DNA of 64,000 bases from Gardnerella vaginalis. GTDB taxonomy: Bacteria > Actinomycetota > Actinomycetes > Actinomycetales > Bifidobacteriaceae. Of the stretch, positions 58,548 to 64,000 are shown in pieces. The notes beneath the pieces were generated by a model that saw nothing but the letters and a program-made list of their open reading frames with translations, did no database searches and was not told where the DNA came from. The stretch lies in contig NZ_KQ956819.1 in NCBI RefSeq assembly GCF_001546455.1, positions 143,426-207,425 on the forward strand. The letters run 5' to 3'. Position numbers and translations under genes: made by a program. Positions within the stretch are counted from its first letter, which is position 1, and every line of letters begins with the position of its first letter.

Positions 58548-59279
58548 TTACGCAAATAGCGACTTAAAAATAAGCACGCCCAAGATCGCACCAGCAGTAG
58601 GGGCTACGACTGGAATCCACGCCTCGCACCAGCGAGAAGAACCCTTGTGTGGGATTGGCAAAATGGCGTGAAGCAAGCGTGGCATAATGTCTCGAGCAGG
58701 ATTCAAAGCAGGGCCAGTAGGGCCTCCCATAGAAGTCACCAAACCCCAAACAACAAAGCCAACTACGATTGAAGCTCCTGCCAAATTCTTCTCTCCCCAA
58801 GGAGAAGTTAGGCAGCAAAGAGCTGCCAAAACAAGTACGAGCGTGCCAAAGAATTCGTTTAGGAAGTAGTTAAGCTTGTTATTGTAAGCGTCTGTAGTGC
58901 AGAAGGTGCCAAGAATCGCTTCTGGCTCCTCAGTCTCGTTGTAATGTGGCAAATAAGTTACGTATACAATAAGCTGGCCAACCAATGCGCCCAAAAGCTG
59001 AGCCACAATATATGGAAGCACGTTTTGCCAAGGGAACATGCCGTTTACAGCTTGTGCAATTGTCATAGCAGGATTTATGTGTGCGCCAGAAATTCCGCCA
59101 AACATTAGCACAGGGAACATAACGCCAAAACCGTAGCCCATAGCAATGTTTAGCCAACCTGCATGATGACCTTTAGTGTTTTTAAGTTCAACGTTGGCAA
59201 CGGCTCCATTGCCAAAAATCATAAGAATGGCAGTGCCAATAAACTCGGCTGCCAACATTACTGTAAACGAGTGTTGCAT
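58548..59279 (-). CDS. glpF: Aquaglyceroporin/glycerol facilitator (MIP family)
   Basis: A 243-residue channel protein with six spans. The two NPA boxes are SGAHINPAMTIAQ (residues 69-71) and GPALNPARDIMPR; Asp after the second box is typical of glycerol-conducting members. FWVVAPTAGA-like VPVVAPTAGAILG and length fit GlpF. It conducts glycerol or other small neutral solutes; no glycerol kinase gene is adjacent. Confidence 0.93.
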   Translation of the reverse strand: MQHSFTVMLAAEFIGTAILMIFGNGAVANVELKNTKGHHAGWLNIAMGYGFGVMFPVLMFGGISGAHINPAMTIAQAVNGMFPWQNVLPYIVAQLLGALVGQLIVYVTYLPHYNETEEPEAILGTFCTTDAYNNKLNYFLNEFFGTLVLVLAALCCLTSPWGEKNLAGASIVVGFVVWGLVTSMGGPTGPALNPARDIMPRLLHAILPIPHKGSSRWCEAWIPVVAPTAGAILGVLIFKSLFA

Positions 59280-59438
59280 GGTTCTTCGATCCTTCTTAAT
59301 TGTTTTGCTGTTTTTGCTGCTATCTATAAATCATTTTCAAAGAAGCTAAGAAAATGAATTCCAACAGTATTATTCCAATATTTTTCCAACAATTATTCTT
59401 TGATAGTTTCCCTTAAGAGCCAGACAGTCGCGTGTGTT

Positions 59439-59449
59439 GGGGGGGGGGG
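59439..59449. repeat. Homopolymeric tract of 11 G
   Basis: Eleven consecutive G residues stand out in an A+T-rich context about 160 bp upstream of the glpF start and 460 bp upstream of ppk. Such tracts change length readily by slippage. Confidence 0.8.
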
Positions 59450-59500
59450 CGGTGCGTAGGCACCCAGCGCTCGCCAGCACTCAAAATTCTCGTGCATCAA

Positions 59501-59529
59501 AAGAGGCTCGCCACCTTGACGAGCCTCTT
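59501..59529 (-). terminator. Terminator-like hairpin without an assigned gene
   Basis: AAGAGGCTCG (59501-59510) pairs perfectly with CGAGCCTCTT (59520-59529) around 9 nt. Read leftward it ends in TCTTTTG. No leftward gene lies upstream of it, so it may end an unannotated small RNA starting between 59.53 and 59.9 kb, or isolate glpF. Confidence 0.5.
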
Positions 59530-59664
59530 GCTACAAAAACAACTTTAGCGGATTCATCTGCACAACATCCTCGTTGCAACGGTAAAAGTCTTAAGTATCC
59601 GTTCAACGTAATTGGAATCTAACATCCATACATTTCTGTGGGTTACCGCTCTTTTAATTTGTTC

Positions 59665-59704
59665 TTGTGATTACTATTATCACAACTTTTTACTCAAGAG
59701 TAAA
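59665..59704. promoter_or_regulatory. Two adjacent palindromes upstream of ppk, candidate operators
   Basis: TTGTGAT-N7-ATCACAA (59665-59685) is a perfect 7-bp inverted repeat. It is followed after 3 nt by TTTACTC-AA-GAGTAAA (59689-59704). Their spacing and position ahead of ppk suggest binding sites for dimeric regulators. The first resembles, but does not match, a CRP-type site (spacer too long). Confidence 0.5.
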
Positions 59705-59905
59705 GCGCAAAATCGCTTTTGTTAACATATTGTAATTAGTGTTCAATCGCACATAAAAAGTCGCCAGTTTTGCATCATTTTGTTAACATGCAATGGTTGT
59801 CATGTTCAAATGCGTTCGCATGTTGCCGCTATCGGCGTGTCGAGGTCTTTGCTGCTGCCGACACTCAGTCGCGCACATCCCTTACAGCGCATACAATTAC
59901 GGAGT

Positions 59906-62143
59906 ATGGTACAAATTTTTGACGCTCCCTCAAAGGCGATTCTGCGCGGCCAGATTGCAGAGCACATCGCCGAAGACGAAAAGGCAGAAAAGCGTGAAGC
60001 TCGTGAGGGCGAGCTACCGTTGCCAAAAGATCGCTTCTTTGACCGCGAACTCAGCTGGTTAAAGTTCAATCGCCGCGTGCTTGAGCTAGCGCAAAATACC
60101 GATTTACCACTTCTTGAACGTGCTAACTTTGCAGCCATCTTTGCCTCCAACTTAGACGAGTTCTTTATGGTTCGAGTTGCAGGCTTAAAGCGCAGAATCG
60201 ACTCAGGAATCGCAGTAACCGCTGCAAGTGGGCTTAGCCCGCGTCAACAGTTGCGCGCAATTAGCGAGGTTACGCATCGTCGTCAAGATGAGCATGCGCA
60301 TTATGTTATTGACCACATTTTGCCAGAACTTGCTAAGCAGCGCATTGTTATGCTCAGTTGGGATAATCTTACGCAATCCGAAAAAGATAGGCTTTCAGAC
60401 TATTATCGTAAGCAGGTTTTCCCAGTATTAACACCACTTGCGGTGGATCCTGCTCACCCATTCCCATATATTTCTGGCAAGTCAATCAACTTGGCTGTTA
60501 TTGTAGAAAATCCAAATTCTGGAAAGTCGCATTTTGCTCGCGTAAAGATTCCAGATAATTTGAATCGCCTGGTTCCAGTTGATGATTTAACAGACGAAGA
60601 AGGCCGCGAAGAGCGCTACGGATTCATCACTATGGAAAAGTTGATTGCAGCACATTTGGAATCGCTTTTCCCAGGCATGATTATTAAGGAAGCGCGATCT
60701 TTCCGCGTTACGCGTAACGAAGATATTGACGTTGAGGAAGACGATGCAGAAAACTTGCTCAACGCTATGGAAAAGGAGCTTTTGCGTCGTCGCTTTGGGC
60801 CGCCTATTCGTCTTGAGATTTCCGACGAAGCTAGCCCATTCTTGTCTCAGCTGCTGGCTAATCAATTGCGCGTAAGCCCAGAAGAAGTCTATCGTTTGCC
60901 TTCGCCGCTAGATATGACGGTTCTTTTTGAGTTGCAAGCGCTGGATCGCCCAGATTTAAAGTATCGTCCGTTTATTCCTACTACAAATCGCCAGATTGCA
61001 GAAGTGGAAACCAGCCATGCGCAAGATATTTTCGCTTCGATTCGCGAGCACGATATTTTGCTGCATCACCCTTACGATTCCTTCTCTACCTCTGTTCAGG
61101 CGTTCTTGGCGCAGGCGGCGGCAGATCCAAAAGTGCTTGCAATTAAGCAAACGCTGTACCGCACGTCTAGTAATTCGCCAATTATCGATGCTCTTGTAGA
61201 CGCGGCTCATGCTGGCAAGCAGGTTCTTGCACTTGTTGAGATTAAAGCGCGATTCGACGAAGACGCCAACATCGCTTGGGCGCGCAAGCTTGAGCGTGCA
61301 GGCGTTCACGTTGTGTATGGCATTGTTGGATTGAAAACTCATTGCAAGCTTTCGCTTGTGGTTCGCCAAGAAGCCGAAGGATTGCGCAGATATTGCCACG
61401 TTGGTACTGGCAACTATAACCCTAAGACGGCTCGCCTCTACACAGATTTGGGCTTGCTTACTTGCGATCCTGTAGTTGGCCAAGATTTGACTCGCTTGTT
61501 TAATCAGCTTTCGGGTTACGCTCCAAAGTCTAGTTTCCATCGCCTGCTTGTAGCTCCGCGCACAGTTCGAACGGGTATTATTGAGCGAATTCGCAGGGAA
61601 GAGACGGCTGCTCTTGCTGGTAAAGAGGCGTGGATTAAGATTAAGGTCAATTCTGTTGTTGACGAAAAGACGATTGATGCCTTGTATCGCGCGGCTCAAG
61701 CTGGCGTAAAGATTGACATTGTGGAGCGTGGAATTTGCTCGCTAAAGCCTGGTATTGAAGGCTTGAGTGAGAATATTCGCGTTCGCTCTATTCTTGGCAG
61801 GTTCCTTGAGCACAGCCGAATCTACGCTTTTGCTAATTCTTGCGGACCGCAGATTGGCGACGGCCCTGCAAGTGGCCCAGAAGTGTGGATTGGTTCGGCA
61901 GATTTGATGCATCGCAACCTTGATAGGCGCGTTGAAACGCTGGTTCGCATAAGCGCTCCAGACCAGGTGGAAGCGTTGATTCAGTACATTGATTTGCAAA
62001 TGGCGGATTCAACGGTTTCTTGGTGGATGGATGGCGACGGCACATACACGTTGCATTCTCGCGATGCAGAAGGCAGACCGTTGGTAGATAGTCAAGAGTA
62101 CTTGATTCATACACATACGCGTAAGCCGCGCGGTGTTAATTAG
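59906..62143 (+). CDS. ppk: Polyphosphate kinase 1
   Basis: Makes inorganic polyphosphate from ATP, reversibly. The N-terminal domain includes [21 protein letters not shown] and [19 protein letters not shown]. The catalytic domains carry [28 protein letters not shown] and [15 protein letters not shown], with the phosphorylated His. The C-terminal half has [17 protein letters not shown] and [16 protein letters not shown]. The frame is open from 59780; the ATG at 59906 (MVQIFDAPS) gives a usual length of 745 residues, although its GGAG is only one base away. Confidence 0.95.
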   Translation: MVQIFDAPSKAILRGQIAEHIAEDEKAEKREAREGELPLPKDRFFDRELSWLKFNRRVLELAQNTDLPLLERANFAAIFASNLDEFFMVRVAGLKRRIDSGIAVTAASGLSPRQQLRAISEVTHRRQDEHAHYVIDHILPELAKQRIVMLSWDNLTQSEKDRLSDYYRKQVFPVLTPLAVDPAHPFPYISGKSINLAVIVENPNSGKSHFARVKIPDNLNRLVPVDDLTDEEGREERYGFITMEKLIAAHLESLFPGMIIKEARSFRVTRNEDIDVEEDDAENLLNAMEKELLRRRFGPPIRLEISDEASPFLSQLLANQLRVSPEEVYRLPSPLDMTVLFELQALDRPDLKYRPFIPTTNRQIAEVETSHAQDIFASIREHDILLHHPYDSFSTSVQAFLAQAAADPKVLAIKQTLYRTSSNSPIIDALVDAAHAGKQVLALVEIKARFDEDANIAWARKLERAGVHVVYGIVGLKTHCKLSLVVRQEAEGLRRYCHVGTGNYNPKTARLYTDLGLLTCDPVVGQDLTRLFNQLSGYAPKSSFHRLLVAPRTVRTGIIERIRREETAALAGKEAWIKIKVNSVVDEKTIDALYRAAQAGVKIDIVERGICSLKPGIEGLSENIRVRSILGRFLEHSRIYAFANSCGPQIGDGPASGPEVWIGSADLMHRNLDRRVETLVRISAPDQVEALIQYIDLQMADSTVSWWMDGDGTYTLHSRDAEGRPLVDSQEYLIHTHTRKPRGVN

Positions 62144-62156
62144 CTTATGATTAGCC

Positions 62157-62186
62157 AAAAGCCAGGGCATTTAGCTCTGGCTTTTT
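62157..62186 (+). terminator. Intrinsic terminator after ppk
   Basis: AAAAGCCAGGGC pairs (one G-U) with GCTCTGGCTTTT around a short loop and ends in a T-run at about 62181-62186, 14 bp past the ppk stop. Confidence 0.9.
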
Positions 62187-62232
62187 GCGCTCCGACCTGC
62201 CTTTTCGCTTAGAGCGTAGCGCGCAAACAATT

Positions 62233-62282
62233 TTCCGCTTTTTGTAGCTCTACCACACCAAAATCACGTACAAAAAGCGGAA
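62233..62282. repeat. Perfect 14-bp inverted repeat with 22-bp spacer
   Basis: TTCCGCTTTTTGTA (62233-62246) is matched exactly by TACAAAAAGCGGAA (62269-62282). The spacer contains a further small GTAG/CTAC dyad. It is not placed like a terminator for ppk, which already has one. It could be an operator, an RNA structure or a remnant of a small inverted-repeat element. Confidence 0.6.
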
Positions 62283-62337
62283 GGTCCGCATTTCGGCGTC
62301 ATTGTTGGTCTGAGCATAATTGGATGTAGAATTAAGC

Positions 62338-62355
62338 AAACGTTTAAGCGTTTAC
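62338..62355. promoter_or_regulatory. LacI-family-like operator candidate
   Basis: AAACGTTTAAGCGTTTAC contains AAACG and CGTTT arms around TTTAAG, similar to LacI/GalR-type operators. It lies 63 bp upstream of the surface-protein start, where it could overlap a promoter. No regulator of that family is encoded in the window. Confidence 0.35.
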
Positions 62356-62417
62356 AAATAAAAAAGATAGTCAAAGAATAAAGCAGAGAATAACAAGAAG
62401 ATAGCGAAGGGAATTCT

Positions 62418-63797
62418 ATGAATCGCAATTTTACAGAGCCAAATGTTCTTATAAAATCTAATGTTTTTGCAAAATCGATTTTACAAAGACTCGTAGTTTT
62501 AATAACGTGTTTAACTATGTGCGCGTGCTGCTTGATTGCATCTGCAAATCCTGCTGCTGCAAAATCCGCCGAATCAGACAATTATGCTAATTTGCAAAAC
62601 AACACAAACGTTAGTCTTGCAAAACTCTACGGAACAACCGATGGCGTTGGTCTTATTAAAAAACAGTTATCTAAGATAGATTACGAAGATAAATCCTTCG
62701 CCGAAGGAAACCTTGCATTCCATTTGTATTACAGTATGTTGATGGCGTCAAACGCTACTCGAATGGCAAGTAAAACAGGCAAATTAGATGCGCCTAGTGA
62801 AAAACTTCTTAAATCTGTAAAAGAAGATCTTAGAGGATTCTATTACGGCTTTGCTTTGCAAATAACAGCAAGGGTTGTTGATGAAGCGCGCGCTCTAGAA
62901 AAGCAATGGAAGCGTATAAATGCTGCAAAAACACCTGAGCAGATTAAAGATGCGTACAAAGGTCTTACAGACGCAGTGCGATTCCACATTAGGAATAGCT
63001 TCCCAGGGTCACAAGATGTTGCAAAAGGTATGCAAAACTTGCACTCTAATAGTTTTAAAGACCCAGCTCCAACGCGTTCGCCATTTGCTGGATACAAGGC
63101 GTACTCGCTAGATTCCAGCAATGATGAAGAAACAAATTACGATTACTTTAAGCCAGCTCCAGCACCTAAAACACTAAAAGAGCTTAACCCGAACATTAAA
63201 AACACATTGACTTTAATGAACAATATGGGTGTTGAGGCAGGAATGCCGAACGCTTTTTATATTAACACAGATAAGATTTTCCCTAACGCTACTCAACAGC
63301 AGCTTCAACGTGTGTTCTCGGGAAGTGAGCTGGTTGTGTACCTTTATAAGGGAGATGCAGAAAAACCTAGCGCGGTAGAGGCTGCAAACACCAAAGACGC
63401 TAAGCCTAAGATGCTGAATCATACTAATGGCAACGATTTTCTTTGCGCAAACTTTGAATCGGAAACCTCCAAGAAGGCATATTTTAGTGTTAACTTACCA
63501 AATGATTGCGCTGGCGTTTATACGCTTTTGATAACAAACGAAGAAGGTAGGCAGATTGCCTGGGCGAAGCTAAATATTGCAAAGCATGGGCAAAGCGTGG
63601 GAGATGTTGATGCAGGTGCTGCGATTGCAACTGGATCTAAGCAAGCTGCGGATGTTGCGGCTGCTACGACTGGCGCATCTGGCGCTGCTGCTGGCAGCAA
63701 TAGGCCTAATATTGCTGTTATCTGTGCTGTTGTTGCAGTGTGCGTAATTGTGGCTGCAGCGGGAGCTGGTTTTGCGTTACATATGCGTCGCAAGTGA
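62418..63797 (+). CDS. Secreted, membrane-anchored surface protein of unknown function
   Basis: A 459-residue protein with a long signal peptide (hydrophobic LVVLITCLTMCACCLIASANPAAAKSA, cleavage probably after ANPAAA near residue 50) and a C-terminal anchor span (NIAVICAVVAVCVIVAAAGAGFAL) ending in MRRK. There is no LPxTG motif, so anchoring is by the membrane, not sortase. The first extracellular half is helical (about 60-210); the second contains a beta-rich part with two Cys (LCANFE, LPNDCAGVYTLLI). An Ala/Gly/Thr-rich stalk precedes the anchor. AAGGG six bases upstream supports the start. No domain recognised. Confidence 0.75.
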   Translation: MNRNFTEPNVLIKSNVFAKSILQRLVVLITCLTMCACCLIASANPAAAKSAESDNYANLQNNTNVSLAKLYGTTDGVGLIKKQLSKIDYEDKSFAEGNLAFHLYYSMLMASNATRMASKTGKLDAPSEKLLKSVKEDLRGFYYGFALQITARVVDEARALEKQWKRINAAKTPEQIKDAYKGLTDAVRFHIRNSFPGSQDVAKGMQNLHSNSFKDPAPTRSPFAGYKAYSLDSSNDEETNYDYFKPAPAPKTLKELNPNIKNTLTLMNNMGVEAGMPNAFYINTDKIFPNATQQQLQRVFSGSELVVYLYKGDAEKPSAVEAANTKDAKPKMLNHTNGNDFLCANFESETSKKAYFSVNLPNDCAGVYTLLITNEEGRQIAWAKLNIAKHGQSVGDVDAGAAIATGSKQAADVAAATTGASGAAAGSNRPNIAVICAVVAVCVIVAAAGAGFALHMRRK

Positions 63798-63982
63798 GAC
63801 GTTTGTAACGTTTTTTGGCTGATTTTCGTTACATTTGTCTCATCGGCGAGACGTTTGTAACGTTTTTTGGCCTAATTTCGTTACATTTGTCTCGCTCGTG
63901 AGGAATTTGTAACGCTGGCGGTTTCCCGACTTTGTACCAAATTTGGCAAATAGTTCGCGCGTTACAGCGCGCTATTCCTCAC
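63796..63982. repeat. Three tandem palindromes on a 52-bp pitch
   Basis: Copies 1 (63796-63841) and 2 (63848-63893) each read GAGAC-N4-GTAACG...CGTTAC-N4-GTCTC. The third (63898-63982) is diverged and longer, with GAGGAA-N3-GTAACG on the left and GCGTTAC...TTCCTC on the right; its left arm starts 52 bp after that of copy 2. Another hairpin, ACGGCTA/TAGCCGT (63981-63998), follows. They begin one base before the end of the surface-protein stop codon region and continue to the window edge. Confidence 0.8.
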
Positions 63983-64000
63983 GGCTATTAGTAGCCGTTC

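Larger units (their letters stand above)
59280..59905. other. 626-bp region between glpF and ppk: poly-G tract, palindromes, repeats
   Basis: No gene is supported. The region holds an 11-G run (59439-59449) directly before a GGTGC/GCACC hairpin. A 10-bp perfect stem AAGAGGCTCG/CGAGCCTCTT (59501-59529) resembles an intrinsic terminator for leftward transcription. Two palindromes (59665-59685 and 59689-59704) and two copies of TTTTGTTAACAT (59717-59728, 59778-59789) follow. The last 120 bp are open in the ppk frame but do not resemble the ppk N-terminus. Confidence 0.6.

Noticed and set aside
59434..59622. A 62-codon rightward frame across the poly-G tract
   Set aside because: No ribosome-binding site, composition unlike proteins of this genome, and it crosses a terminator-like hairpin.
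59780..59905. N-terminal extension of ppk from the TTG at 59780
   Set aside because: The extra 42 residues (Cys/His/Arg-rich) do not resemble PPK1 N-termini, and a TTTTGTTAACAT repeat covers the putative start.

Overview
The window looks like the chromosome of a member of the Bifidobacteriaceae with an A+T-rich genome, most likely Gardnerella or a close relative. The assignment is by recognition, not by search. It rests on actinobacterial marker genes (nucS, a DUF2469 protein, a DUF5701 protein, a NUDIX-histidine phosphatase fusion, a Rho with a long Arg/Asp-rich insert, the murT-gatD pair, a Tad pilus locus of the actinobacterial type and a perfect HspR/HAIR operator at clpB) carried on DNA that is clearly A+T-rich for an actinobacterium. 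No rRNA or tRNA gene, CRISPR array, transposase or prophage module was recognised.

Layout. 1-8.8 kb reads mostly rightward: a glutaredoxin-like 5' fragment (leftward), ftsY, a divergent ammonium transporter, a MATE exporter, dnaB, murT and gatD, closed by a bidirectional terminator. A dense cluster of DnaA boxes lies between the transporter and the MATE gene. From 8.8 to 55.6 kb almost everything reads leftward. In map order this run holds upp, a NUDIX-phosphatase pair, nucS, an amino acid permease, a MacB/LolD-like ABC transporter, a DUF5701 protein, asd with a split aspartokinase, recR-dnaX, a seven-gene Tad pilus operon, a CLC channel, two CrcB fluoride channel subunits, purA, fba, chorismate mutase and an Lrp regulator, rho, an FAD oxidoreductase, a DUF2469/GNAT pair, gatCAB, an ABC-2 transporter, a SpoU methyltransferase, a PRTase-like protein with a cysteine-rich repeat tail, rmuC and clpB. 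The only rightward gene in this run is a DUF4143-type ATPase at 11.9-13.3 kb. From 55.8 kb the strands are mixed: an FAH-family protein, YggS, GluQ-RS, a glycerol facilitator, ppk and a membrane-anchored surface protein, ending in a set of tandem palindromes.

Most of the window is housekeeping. The accessory-looking stretch is 11.7-15.3 kb. There an AAA ATPase and an AlbA_2/winged-helix regulator face each other tail to tail, and each is preceded by an array of short repeats set at helical spacing: three sites 33 bp apart for the ATPase, and about ten sites 21 bp apart for the regulator. Other points that stand out are a 27-residue, eight-cysteine tandem repeat fused to a degenerate phosphoribosyltransferase; an Amt-family protein whose usual pore Trp and second pore His are replaced and which lacks the neighbouring glnB-glnD; the DnaA-box cluster outside a dnaA-dnaN context; and several unexplained palindromes around ppk and at the right edge.
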